Shown here piece after piece: positions 8,085 to 16,110 of a stretch of DNA of 51,370 nucleotides. The notes under the pieces were generated by a model, which saw nothing but the letters and a program-made list of their open reading frames with translations, made no database searches and was not told the origin of the DNA. The translations under genes were made by a program, and so were the position numbers. Position 1 is the first letter of the stretch. Each line of letters opens with the position of its first letter. This stretch comes from an uncultured Bacteroidales bacterium (GTDB lineage Bacteria; Bacteroidota; Bacteroidia; Bacteroidales; UBA932): contig CALUTU010000014.1 in the NCBI GenBank assembly GCA_944323785.1, positions 1-51,370 on the forward strand. The letters are read 5' to 3'.

Positions 8085-8933
8085 ATGAACCGGACATCAT
8101 CGCCATCCAACACCCGTCCCGTATCTGTAATGGGCATCGTCAATCTGACGGACAATTCTTATTTCGCATCATCCCGCTGCCTCGGACCATCAGGAGAGGT
8201 GGACATGCACAGGGCTCTCGACAGGGTAAGGCAGATGCTGGAGGAGGGAGCTGACATCATGGACATCGGCGCATGCTCCACCCGCCCCGGCTCGCAGGCC
8301 GTCGGAGCCGAGGAAGAGTGGCGCAGACTCGGCCCGTTTCTACAGGAAGTCCGGAAAAATTTCGGGGAAATACGCATATCCGTCGACACCTACTGGGCAT
8401 CGGTGGTGGAAAAGACATTTGACACCGTCGGTCCGTTTCTGGTCAATGACATCTCGGCCGGAGAAGATGATCCGGCAATGCTGCCGACCGTCGGAAGACT
8501 CGGCCTGGACTACGTGGCGATGCACAAGCGCGGCAATCCGCAGACCATGCAGTCTCTCTGCCAGTATGAGGATGTGGTGGAAGAAGTACTGGAATATTTC
8601 AGAAAATTCGGGGAAAGAGCGGAACAATACGGCATCCGCAACTGGATTCTTGATCCCGGTTTCGGCTTTGCCAAGACCGTAGAGCAGAATTACCGTCTGC
8701 TCGCCAACTTGGACCGGTTCGTCGCCATGGGGCGGCCAGTACTCGTAGGCGTATCCCGTAAAAGCATGATCTACCGCCTGCTCGACATCACGCCCGAGGA
8801 GGCCCTGCCTCAGACACAAGTACTGCACTTTGCCGCGCTGGAACGAGGTGCGTCCATACTCCGCGTCCACGACGTGGCCGAAGCAGTCCGCACCGTCCGC
8901 ATCCTGCAAGCCATATCCGCAGTCAGCAAATAA
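8085..8933 (+). CDS. folP: Dihydropteroate synthase
   Basis: FolP condenses 6-hydroxymethyl-dihydropterin diphosphate with p-aminobenzoate in folate synthesis and is the sulfonamide target. The 282-residue TIM barrel shows the two family signatures: MGIVNLTDNSYF (about 16-27) and DIMDIGACSTRPG (about 59-71), followed by the later barrel motifs VNDISAG (about 123-129), LDPGFGFAKT (about 188-197) and VGVSRKSMI (about 224-232). Length is usual. The common SFSD after NVTPD reads SYFA here, a modest variation. The gene is divergent from rsmE. Its stop codon forms part of a 28-bp inverted repeat shared with the end of ispF. Confidence 0.95.
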   Translation: MNRTSSPSNTRPVSVMGIVNLTDNSYFASSRCLGPSGEVDMHRALDRVRQMLEEGADIMDIGACSTRPGSQAVGAEEEWRRLGPFLQEVRKNFGEIRISVDTYWASVVEKTFDTVGPFLVNDISAGEDDPAMLPTVGRLGLDYVAMHKRGNPQTMQSLCQYEDVVEEVLEYFRKFGERAEQYGIRNWILDPGFGFAKTVEQNYRLLANLDRFVAMGRPVLVGVSRKSMIYRLLDITPEEALPQTQVLHFAALERGASILRVHDVAEAVRTVRILQAISAVSK

Positions 8934-9043
8934 GCGTAAGACATATTCCCTGAAAAAGACCAGGCCCTCCCACCGCAAAGCGGCGGGCCCCTCCCTCTAG
9001 TGCCGAGGGCGGCAAGTCTTTTTCAGGGAATATGTCTTACGCT
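8933..9043. repeat. 28-bp perfect inverted repeat joining the 3' ends of folP and ispF
   Basis: The arm at 8933-8960 is exactly complementary to the arm at 9016-9043. The left arm starts at the last base of the folP stop codon; the right arm covers the last codons and stop of ispF. The 55-bp interior holds two more hairpins: CCGC-AAA-GCGG with flanking GGCCC/GGGCC (8963-8990), and CCCTC/GAGGG (8993-9009). In RNA this is a closed three-way structure. Each arm carries an A/T-rich run (GAAAAAG / CTTTTTC). It probably acts as a two-way terminator, but the length and perfection exceed what termination needs. Confidence 0.9.
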
Positions 9044-9531
9044 GGCACGGCCTGCAGCAGGACGGAGGCCCAGACGGCGATGCCCTCCTCACGGCCGGTG
9101 AAGCCTAGGTGTTCAGTAGTTGTGGCCTTGACCGATACCTGAGACACATCCACGCCGAGGACATCCGCCATAGTCTGACGCATCTGAGCGATATACGGAG
9201 CCAGCTTGGGCTTCTGGGCCGCGATGGTGATGTCGGCATTGGCCACCGAGTAACCCTGTGCAGCTATCATGTCATTGACCCTGCGCAGCAGTATCTTGCT
9301 GTCGATGCCCCTGAACTCGTCCGAGGTGTCCGGGAAATGCTTTCCGATGTCGCCGAGAGCCAACGCTCCGAGCATGGCGTCACAGAGGGCATGAATGGCC
9401 ACATCCCCGTCCGAATGGGCGATACAGCCTTTCGTATGCGGAATCCTCACTCCGCCCAGCCACAGATCCAGACCCTCCCCGAGGGCATGCACGTCATATC
9501 CGTGCCCTATCCTGTATGGAATCCTGATCAT
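9037..9531 (-). CDS. ispF: 2-C-methyl-D-erythritol 2,4-cyclodiphosphate synthase
   Basis: IspF closes the cyclodiphosphate ring in the MEP isoprenoid pathway, as a homotrimer with a divalent metal. The 164-residue protein has the metal-binding GHGYDVH motif (about 9-15), the family signature [19 protein letters not shown] (about 39-57), and the C-terminal [17 protein letters not shown] block (about 139-155). Length is typical (155-165). It is convergent with folP, with its final codons inside the 28-bp inverted repeat, and divergent from the phosphoesterase gene at 9595. No other MEP gene is in the window. Confidence 0.96.
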   Translation of the reverse strand: MIRIPYRIGHGYDVHALGEGLDLWLGGVRIPHTKGCIAHSDGDVAIHALCDAMLGALALGDIGKHFPDTSDEFRGIDSKILLRRVNDMIAAQGYSVANADITIAAQKPKLAPYIAQMRQTMADVLGVDVSQVSVKATTTEHLGFTGREEGIAVWASVLLQAVPA

Positions 9532-9579
9532 ATCTCTACTTTAACGATAACAATATGCAAATTTAGGGAAATTCTTCAT

Positions 9580-9587
9580 TACCTTTG
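9580..9587 (+). promoter_or_regulatory. -7 promoter box of the phosphoesterase gene
   Basis: TACCTTTG fits TAnnTTTG and ends 7 nt before the ATG at 9595, so the mRNA would have almost no leader. A -33 box is not obvious. Confidence 0.5.
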
Positions 9588-9594
9588 TAGCATT

Positions 9595-10110
9595 ATGCAC
9601 ATAGGAGTGATATCAGATACACACTGCTGGTTCGATGACCCGCTCAGGAAGTTTCTTGAACCGGTGGACGAGATATGGCACGCGGGGGACTTCGGCAATG
9701 AGGAGACCCTGCTGCAGATAGCGGCGTTCAAACCGCTGAAAGGCGTCTACGGCAACTGCGACGGGACTCCGGTACGCTCCAGAGTCCCGTACACGCAGTT
9801 TTTCGAATGTGAGGACAAGAAAGTGCTGATGATGCACATAGGAGGCTATCCCGGCCGGTACGACTACAAGGCCTTCCAGCTTATCAACGCCCATCTGCCG
9901 GACATCTTCGTCTGCGGACATTCTCACATACTCAAGGTCATCTTCGACAAGAAATACAATATGCTCACCGTCAACCCGGGAGCCGCCGGTATCCAGGGAT
10001 TCCACCAGGTCCGCACTGCTATCCGCTTCCACATCGACGACGGGAATATCCACGACATGGAAGTCGGCGAATGGCCCAGATTTGTCAATAATACAACCAA
10101 CACAATATGA
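9595..10110 (+). CDS. YfcE/MJ0936-type metallophosphoesterase
   Basis: A 171-residue two-metal phosphodiesterase of the calcineurin-like fold. The metal-ligand motifs are all present: SDTH (residues 7-10), HAGDFGN (about 30-36), GNCD (about 53-56), the MMHIGGYPG block and GHSH (about 105-108). The family hydrolyses phosphodiesters, sometimes cyclic nucleotides; the natural substrate here is unknown. The start at 9595 was chosen because the first residues (MHIGVISDTHC) are the canonical N terminus and the frame upstream lies opposite ispF. Its stop overlaps the start of the peptidase gene (ATGA), so the two are translationally coupled. Confidence 0.92.
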   Translation: MHIGVISDTHCWFDDPLRKFLEPVDEIWHAGDFGNEETLLQIAAFKPLKGVYGNCDGTPVRSRVPYTQFFECEDKKVLMMHIGGYPGRYDYKAFQLINAHLPDIFVCGHSHILKVIFDKKYNMLTVNPGAAGIQGFHQVRTAIRFHIDDGNIHDMEVGEWPRFVNNTTNTI

Positions 10111-12545
10111 AACGTAACTTTATTCTCATCGCATCCGTCCTGATGTGCGCGTCCGCAGCGGCATCATGGGCACAGCAGACCCCGGTGACCGAGGCCAACT
10201 ACGATATGGCCGAGCGTTTCTCACCGAACAAGGTCAACCGCATGGTCTTCTCGCAGACCGTCAACCCGTCATGGTTTCCCAACTCCGACAAGTTCTGGTA
10301 CAAATGGGAGACTCCCGAAGGAGCCGGTTACTGGATCGTGGACCCCGCTGCCAAGAGCAAGAAGGCCGTATTTGACCTTGACAGGCTCGCCATGGAGCTC
10401 ACTGAAATTATACACGACCCGTTTGACGCACAGCATATACCGTTCATGGACCTGAAACTGAAAGACGACAACACCTTTACTTTCAGCATCAAGTCCACGA
10501 TAGACGAGCCCGACACCACCTCCGACGGCAAGCCTCAGATGAAGAAAAAAGTCTTCCGCTTCGAATACGACATAGACTCCAGGGAACTTACTGACGTAAC
10601 GGACATGGAGGAAGAAAAAGAATTCCCCGAATGGGCCAATATATCTCCCGACAGCAGCTATGCAGTATATGCCAAGGGATACAACCTCTACTGGACGGAC
10701 ATGGAGAATCTCCGCAAACTGATGGAGGACGAGAAAGACTCCACCGTGATTGAATACGCCCTTACCACCGACGGCACGAAAGATGTCGCCTACGGCGGCA
10801 ACGATTACTCAGGAGTCGAGGACAGGGACACATGCAGCAGATACTATGTCATGCTCCAGTGGTCTCCGGACTCCAGACGTTTCCTGCACCAGAAATACGA
10901 CATGTCCGGCATCGGCGAGATGTGGGTGATCAACTCCACCGCCGATCCCCGTCCGGAACTCCAGACCTACAAATACCAGATGCCCGGAGAGCCCGGTCCC
11001 AAGAGCTACCTGATGCTGTTCGACATGAAGAGCAAGACTTCCAGGACTCTGGACGTATGGGCCTTCAAGGACCAGACAGTCATGATCAGCACCAAGCCCT
11101 GGACCAACAAGGACTTCTACGGCGACTACCTTGTATCCGAATGGCTCGGAGATGACAATTCGTTCTACTTCACCCGTGTCAGCCGCGATGAGCACAGAGT
11201 GGACATCTGCCGTTACTGGCTGGACACCGATTCCGTGCAGGTACTGATAGAGGAGCGTCTGAACACCTACATCGACGTATGTGACTTCGAGCTGGTGGAG
11301 AACACCGGCGAGATCGTCATGCGCTCAGAGCGCAACGGCTGGGCCCAGCTCTACCTGCATGACAAGGACGGCAAGCTGATACGCCCGCTGACCGACGGAG
11401 CCTACCATGTATCCACCATCGAAGGCGTGGATGAGAAGACCGGCAAGGTATTCTTCACCGCCACCGGATATGACAGGGAGGAGAATCCCTACTACAACCA
11501 CCTCTTCAGCGCAGACCTGAACGGCAAGGGTGTAAGGATGCTCAACCCCGGCAACATGGACAACCGCAGCCACATGCCTGACGACTACAGGTACTTCGTC
11601 AACAATGCCTCCAGAGTGGACACCGCTCCTGCCAACGCCCTCTACAATGCAGCCGGCAAGAAAATCATGGATCTGGAGACCTGTGATCTCAGCCAGCTGT
11701 TCATGGCCGGTTACAAGTTCCCCGAGATATTCAAGGCCAAAGCCGCCGACGGCATCACCGACCTCTGGGGTGTCATCTACAAGCCTTTCGACTTTGACTC
11801 CACCAAGCTCTACCCCATCATAGAATACGTCTATCCCGGACCGCAGGTAGAGTCCACCGAATATTTCTGGACATCGAGGATGAACCGCATCGACCGTCTG
11901 GCCCAGCTGGGCTTCATAGTCGTGACCGTAGGCCACAGGGGAGGGCATCCCGACCGCTCGAAATGGTATCACAACTTCGGTTACGGTGACATGCGCGACT
12001 ATCCCATGGCCGACCACAAATACGTCCTTCAGCAACTGGCGGCACAGCGCAGATACATGGACATCAACAAGGTCGGAATACACGGCCACTCCGGCGGCGG
12101 ATTCATGTCCACGGCAGCCATCCTCACCTACCCCGACTTCTATAAGGCGGCTGTATCCTGCGCCGGCAACCACGACAACAGCATCTACAACCGCTGGTGG
12201 AGCGAGACTCATCACGGTGTCAAGGAAGTCGTATCCGAAAAGGGCGACACCACATTCAATTACAGCATCGAGGCCAACCAGGACTTCGTCAAGAACCTCA
12301 AGGGCCATCTGCTGCTGGTTCACGGCGACATGGACGACAATGTACACCCGGCCAACACCATCCGCGTAGTGGATGCCCTCATCCGGGCCAACAAGCGCTT
12401 CGAGATGCTCTATCTGCCCGGGCAGCGTCACGGCTTCGGAAACATGGACGAATACTTCTTCTGGAAGATGGCCGACTTCTTCAGCCGCTGGCTCATAGGC
12501 GACTGTGAGGACAGTGTGGACATCAGGCAGATGAACAACAATTAA
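10107..12545 (+). CDS. S9 family (DPP IV-like) serine peptidase
   Basis: An 812-residue exported peptidase. A signal peptide (cleavage near AWAQ, residue 22 or so) is followed by a DPP-IV-type beta-propeller (about 40-560) and an alpha/beta-hydrolase domain. The triad is readable: Ser662 in HGHSGGG, Asp743 in HGDMDDNVHP and His775 in GQRHGFG. Family members release N-terminal dipeptides, often X-Pro, or larger peptides, in the periplasm. The expected Glu-Glu pair of true DPP IV could not be placed, so the exact specificity is open. The gene overlaps the phosphoesterase gene by 4 nt and the PfkB kinase gene follows 12 nt later, so the three form an operon. Confidence 0.93.
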   Translation: MKRNFILIASVLMCASAAASWAQQTPVTEANYDMAERFSPNKVNRMVFSQTVNPSWFPNSDKFWYKWETPEGAGYWIVDPAAKSKKAVFDLDRLAMELTEIIHDPFDAQHIPFMDLKLKDDNTFTFSIKSTIDEPDTTSDGKPQMKKKVFRFEYDIDSRELTDVTDMEEEKEFPEWANISPDSSYAVYAKGYNLYWTDMENLRKLMEDEKDSTVIEYALTTDGTKDVAYGGNDYSGVEDRDTCSRYYVMLQWSPDSRRFLHQKYDMSGIGEMWVINSTADPRPELQTYKYQMPGEPGPKSYLMLFDMKSKTSRTLDVWAFKDQTVMISTKPWTNKDFYGDYLVSEWLGDDNSFYFTRVSRDEHRVDICRYWLDTDSVQVLIEERLNTYIDVCDFELVENTGEIVMRSERNGWAQLYLHDKDGKLIRPLTDGAYHVSTIEGVDEKTGKVFFTATGYDREENPYYNHLFSADLNGKGVRMLNPGNMDNRSHMPDDYRYFVNNASRVDTAPANALYNAAGKKIMDLETCDLSQLFMAGYKFPEIFKAKAADGITDLWGVIYKPFDFDSTKLYPIIEYVYPGPQVESTEYFWTSRMNRIDRLAQLGFIVVTVGHRGGHPDRSKWYHNFGYGDMRDYPMADHKYVLQQLAAQRRYMDINKVGIHGHSGGGFMSTAAILTYPDFYKAAVSCAGNHDNSIYNRWWSETHHGVKEVVSEKGDTTFNYSIEANQDFVKNLKGHLLLVHGDMDDNVHPANTIRVVDALIRANKRFEMLYLPGQRHGFGNMDEYFFWKMADFFSRWLIGDCEDSVDIRQMNNN

Positions 12546-12557
12546 CATTCGCACTGA

Positions 12558-13550
12558 ATGAAATCCATCCTCGGAATAGGCAATGCCCTGACCGACATAC
12601 TGGCGGTGCTCCCTGACGACAGCCTGCTCAGGGAGTTCCACCTGCCGGTAGGCAGTATGCAGCATGTAGACAAAGAGACCGGCAACAAGATCTGGCAGGT
12701 GTTGAAGACAATAGGTGCCCAGTATGTCGCCGGAGGCGCGGCCGGGAACACCATTACAGGTACGGCCGTGTTCGGAATGCCCTCAGGCTTCATCGGCAAG
12801 GTCGGCAATGACGAGATAGGAGCCCTGTACCGTTCGGATCAGGAGCGCAACGGCATCAAGTCCAACCTGCTTATCGGGAAAGAGGACTCGGGAAGAGCAT
12901 CTGTGTTCATCACCCCGCCAAACGCCGAAAGGACATTCGCGACTTACTTGGGAGCGGCTCTGGAGCTGTGTCCAGAAGACCTGAAACCGGAGTATTTCCA
13001 AGGATACGACTACTTCTTCATCGAAGGATATCTGGTACAGAACCAGCAGCTTCTGAGACAGGCCGTGAAACTGGCAAAGGATGCCGGCTGCTACATCGCC
13101 ATCGATATGGCCTCCTACAATGTTGTGGAGTCCAACGACACCTTCCTGCACGATATCGTGGAGCAGTACGTGGACATAGTCTTCGCCAACGAGACCGAGG
13201 CAGAGACGTTTACCCGTCACTGCCCCCGCGAGGCGGTGGAGATCATCGCCGGCATGTGCGATATCGCTGTCGTAAAGATAGGCGCAAAAGGCTCCTACAT
13301 CAAGAGCGGAGAGGAGTTCCATCATGTAGAGGCATGTCCGGCTGATGTCAGGGACGCCACCGGAGCCGGGGATCTCTATGCCGCCGGATTCCTCTATGCC
13401 CACGCCCTGGGAATGCCTCTGGACGTATGCGGCAAAGTAGGCTCCATCACGGCAGGCAAAGTAGTGGAGGTCATAGGACCAAAGATAGACATTCCCCGCT
13501 GGAAAGCAGCGAAAAAAGATATCCGGACCCTTATCGCGGAGAATATCTGA
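12558..13550 (+). CDS. PfkB family sugar/nucleoside kinase (adenosine kinase-like)
   Basis: A 330-residue ribokinase-fold kinase that phosphorylates a sugar or nucleoside with ATP. PfkB signature 1 is represented by the GGAAGNTITGTAVFG region (about 58-72) and signature 2 by DATGAGDLYAAGF (about 262-274), which holds the catalytic Asp and the anion hole. The opening ILGIGNALTDILA is typical of the adenosine kinase-like branch found in Bacteroidota. The substrate cannot be fixed from sequence alone. It is the last gene of the phosphoesterase-peptidase-kinase run. Its stop abuts the stop of the convergent nadC-nadA gene with no base between them and no terminator. Confidence 0.9.
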   Translation: MKSILGIGNALTDILAVLPDDSLLREFHLPVGSMQHVDKETGNKIWQVLKTIGAQYVAGGAAGNTITGTAVFGMPSGFIGKVGNDEIGALYRSDQERNGIKSNLLIGKEDSGRASVFITPPNAERTFATYLGAALELCPEDLKPEYFQGYDYFFIEGYLVQNQQLLRQAVKLAKDAGCYIAIDMASYNVVESNDTFLHDIVEQYVDIVFANETEAETFTRHCPREAVEIIAGMCDIAVVKIGAKGSYIKSGEEFHHVEACPADVRDATGAGDLYAAGFLYAHALGMPLDVCGKVGSITAGKVVEVIGPKIDIPRWKAAKKDIRTLIAENI

Positions 13551-15335
13551 TTACAGTTCAAGCATTTTCCTGACCGGGACTCCGGCCTTCCCAGCTGTCC
13601 CGGACTCCACAGTAACCACTTTACGGTCACTCTGATGCAGAAGTGTCTCGAAGAGACTCAGCAGAGTGACTTTTTTCATATCCTCACAGACAAGGCCGTC
13701 CGAGAGCGGAATGAGTTCCTTTCCAGGTGCCTCCCGCCGCAGACGGTGCATGACGCCCAGTTCAGTGGCAATGACGAACTGCCTGCAGTCCGACTCCTTT
13801 ACATGGCGGATGATACCCGAAGTCGAATAGAAGAAACAACGTGGATTGCCCGTAATCTTCGGGTCCGAGGAGCAGGCGGCTTCCGGATGGATAAGTATCT
13901 CCGCTTCCGGATAAAGTCTCAGAGCCTCCTCCACCACCTTGGAGGTAATGCGGTCATGGACATGGCAGCAGCCCTTCCAGAGTTCCATCTTCAATCCGGC
14001 TGTAGAATTGATATAGCCGCCCAGATTGCGGTCAGGGGCAAAAAGCACCGGCCTGTCCTGAGCGGAGGCAGCCACGGTCCGGGCCACTTTTACCGCATTG
14101 GCCGAGGTGCAGCAGATATCGGTGTGCGCCTTGGTATCGGCGGTGGTGTTGACATACGATATCACCACCCCGTCCTTATGATGCCTTCTCCACGCCTCAA
14201 GATCCTTTCCCGTAATGCCGTCAGCCAGCGAGCACCCGGCATCGGGCACCGGCAGCAGCACCTTCTTGCCCGGCGCGAGCACAGCCGCTGTCTCAGCCAT
14301 GAACCTTACGCCGCAGAACACTATCATGTCCGCATCCGACGCAGCGGCCTTACGGGACAGTTCCAGAGAGTCACCCACAAAGTCCGCCACGTCCTGAACC
14401 TCAGCCGGCACATAGTAATGAGCCAGCACTATGGCATTGTGTTTCTTTTTAAGCTCATTTACAGCCTTTACCAGATATTCCGGAGTCAGCTGTATATTCA
14501 TACTGATATCCAAGGCCTTGACCGTATGAGTCAAAGCACCGACGCTGATAAAGTCCACTCCAGTCTGTGCCACTTCCTTCAATCGGGCCAAAGTCATATT
14601 GCCGGAAGCCTCAGTCTGCGCCCTGCCTCCGATAAGATTGACTGCATCGCGCATGGCCTCGGTGGACATATTGTCCAGCATGATGATGTCCGCCCTGGCA
14701 TCCAGAGCCTCCTTCACCTCGTCCATATTGGTGGTCTCCACCTCAACCCTGATATCCGACGGCACTTTAGAGCGTACCTGAGCCACAGCCTGGGCTATCG
14801 AACCGGCCATCTTGATGTGGTTGTCCTTGATCATGACCATGTCGTACAGGCCCATGCGGTGATTGGTACCGCCGCCGTCGCGCACGGCCATCTTGTCAGT
14901 CACCCTCATACCGGGAGCTGTCTTGCGGGTATCCAGAAGCCTGGTATGAGTTCCTTTCAGCTCAGCCACATACCTGGCGGTCTCCGTAGCAATACCCGAC
15001 ATCCTCTGGAAGAAATTAAGAGCCGTCCTCTCCGCCTTCAGCAGCGCAGGATAACTGCCCTCCACACGGAGAATCACATCCCCCTTGCGCACACTGTCTC
15101 CGTCATGGAGCACAGGCTTGAAGACTATATCATTCTGGAACTTGCGGAAGACCTTCTCCACCACCGGAAGCCCTGATATCACCCCGTCCGCCTTGGCCGT
15201 CATAGTCGCCACTGCCGATGTCGATTCGGGGATGATTGAATCCGTAGTCACGTCCCCCGTTGCGATATCCTCGTCTATCGCAAGGTCTATTATCCTGTCC
15301 ACCAGTTCTTCCCGGCGTTTCTGCTCATCTGTCAT
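13551..15335 (-). CDS. nadCA: NadC-NadA fusion: quinolinate phosphoribosyltransferase + quinolinate synthase
   Basis: Two NAD-synthesis enzymes are read as one 594-residue chain. Residues 1-283 are NadC (quinolinate + PRPP to nicotinate mononucleotide), with DTRKTAPGMR (135-144), the KDNH block (170-173) and EVETTN (198-203). Residues 284-594 are NadA (iminoaspartate + dihydroxyacetone phosphate to quinolinate), with LAHYYVPAEVQDVADFVGDS (304-323) and three cluster-ligand regions: Cys341 (VFCG), Cys456/457 (KGCCHVH) and Cys550 (VCEDMKK). Both halves have full family length and no linker or stop between them. The halves catalyse consecutive steps, in reverse order along the chain, so quinolinate could pass directly between them. 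nadB lies nearby on the same strand, separated by aqpZ. Confidence 0.95.
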   Translation of the reverse strand: MTDEQKRREELVDRIIDLAIDEDIATGDVTTDSIIPESTSAVATMTAKADGVISGLPVVEKVFRKFQNDIVFKPVLHDGDSVRKGDVILRVEGSYPALLKAERTALNFFQRMSGIATETARYVAELKGTHTRLLDTRKTAPGMRVTDKMAVRDGGGTNHRMGLYDMVMIKDNHIKMAGSIAQAVAQVRSKVPSDIRVEVETTNMDEVKEALDARADIIMLDNMSTEAMRDAVNLIGGRAQTEASGNMTLARLKEVAQTGVDFISVGALTHTVKALDISMNIQLTPEYLVKAVNELKKKHNAIVLAHYYVPAEVQDVADFVGDSLELSRKAAASDADMIVFCGVRFMAETAAVLAPGKKVLLPVPDAGCSLADGITGKDLEAWRRHHKDGVVISYVNTTADTKAHTDICCTSANAVKVARTVAASAQDRPVLFAPDRNLGGYINSTAGLKMELWKGCCHVHDRITSKVVEEALRLYPEAEILIHPEAACSSDPKITGNPRCFFYSTSGIIRHVKESDCRQFVIATELGVMHRLRREAPGKELIPLSDGLVCEDMKKVTLLSLFETLLHQSDRKVVTVESGTAGKAGVPVRKMLEL

Positions 15336-15392
15336 ATCCTGTTGTTACCTTAGATTTGTTAAAATTGTCACAAATATAGAAAGATTTTAGGC

Positions 15393-15400
15393 TATCTTTA
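15393..15400 (+). promoter_or_regulatory. Likely -7 box of aqpZ
   Basis: TATCTTTA matches TAnnTTTG at seven of eight positions and lies 25 nt before the aqpZ ATG. The -33 element is unclear. Confidence 0.35.
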
Positions 15401-15425
15401 CCATCGTTTTAAAATATCATTCACT

Positions 15426-16106
15426 ATGAAAAAGTATCTAGCAGAAATGGTCGGGACAATGGTTCTCGTCCTTATGGGCTGCGGAAGCGCTGTTTTCGCA
15501 GGCAGTATCGCAGGCACTGTCGGTGCCGGTGTCGGAACATTAGGAGTCGCTCTGGCCTTCGGTCTTGCAGTCGTGGCCATGGCCTACACTATCGGAGGTA
15601 TCTCCGGATGCCACATCAATCCGGCCATCACACTTGGAGTAACACTCTCGGGACGCATGCCGTTCAAAGAAGCCCTGATGTACATGCTGTTCCAGGTTAT
15701 CGGAGCATTTATCGGTTCCGCCATTCTCTTCGCACTTGTGTCTACAGGCGCGCATGACGGTCCGACATTCACAGGATCCAACTCATTCGGAGACGGAGAG
15801 ATGCTTCAGGCATTCATAGCCGAGACCGTATTCACCTTCATCTTCGTACTGGTCGTTCTCGGAGCCACCGATGAAAAACGCGGAGCAGGCAACCTGGCAG
15901 GTCTGGCCATCGGTCTGACACTTGTCCTCATTCACATCGTATGCATCCCCATTACCGGCACATCCGTCAATCCCGCCCGCAGCATCGCTCCGGCCGTATT
16001 TGACGGAGGCACGGCTTTATCCCAGCTCTGGCTCTTTATTGTCGCCCCTTTCCTCGGCGCCGCTCTGTCCGCCTTGGTATGGAAAGGACTGACAAAGGAA
16101 AAGTAA
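15426..16106 (+). CDS. aqpZ: Aquaporin Z-type water channel (MIP family)
   Basis: A 226-residue inner-membrane channel with six transmembrane helices and two half-helices. The two NPA boxes are intact: GCHINPAIT (about 61-69) and GTSVNPARS (about 178-186). The Arg directly after the second NPA is the selectivity-filter residue. The small residues around the constriction, and the length, fit a water-selective AqpZ rather than a glycerol facilitator (which has NPA followed by RD and is longer). The gene sits alone on the plus strand between nadC-nadA and nadB; its stop is 4 nt from the nadB stop. Confidence 0.95.
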   Translation: MKKYLAEMVGTMVLVLMGCGSAVFAGSIAGTVGAGVGTLGVALAFGLAVVAMAYTIGGISGCHINPAITLGVTLSGRMPFKEALMYMLFQVIGAFIGSAILFALVSTGAHDGPTFTGSNSFGDGEMLQAFIAETVFTFIFVLVVLGATDEKRGAGNLAGLAIGLTLVLIHIVCIPITGTSVNPARSIAPAVFDGGTALSQLWLFIVAPFLGAALSALVWKGLTKEK

Positions 16107-16110
16107 CAGA

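Noticed and set aside
11325-12665. 446-residue open frame opposite the S9 peptidase gene
   Set aside because: Antisense shadow in GC-rich DNA; Val/His-rich composition with no motifs, and the peptidase triad is on the plus strand.
13635-15176. 513-residue open frame opposite nadC-nadA
   Set aside because: Shadow frame rich in His and Arg; the minus strand encodes two clear enzymes.
15336-15425. Riboswitch between nadC-nadA and aqpZ
   Set aside because: The gap is under 90 nt, AT-rich, and shows only a -7 box; no conserved aptamer pattern is seen.
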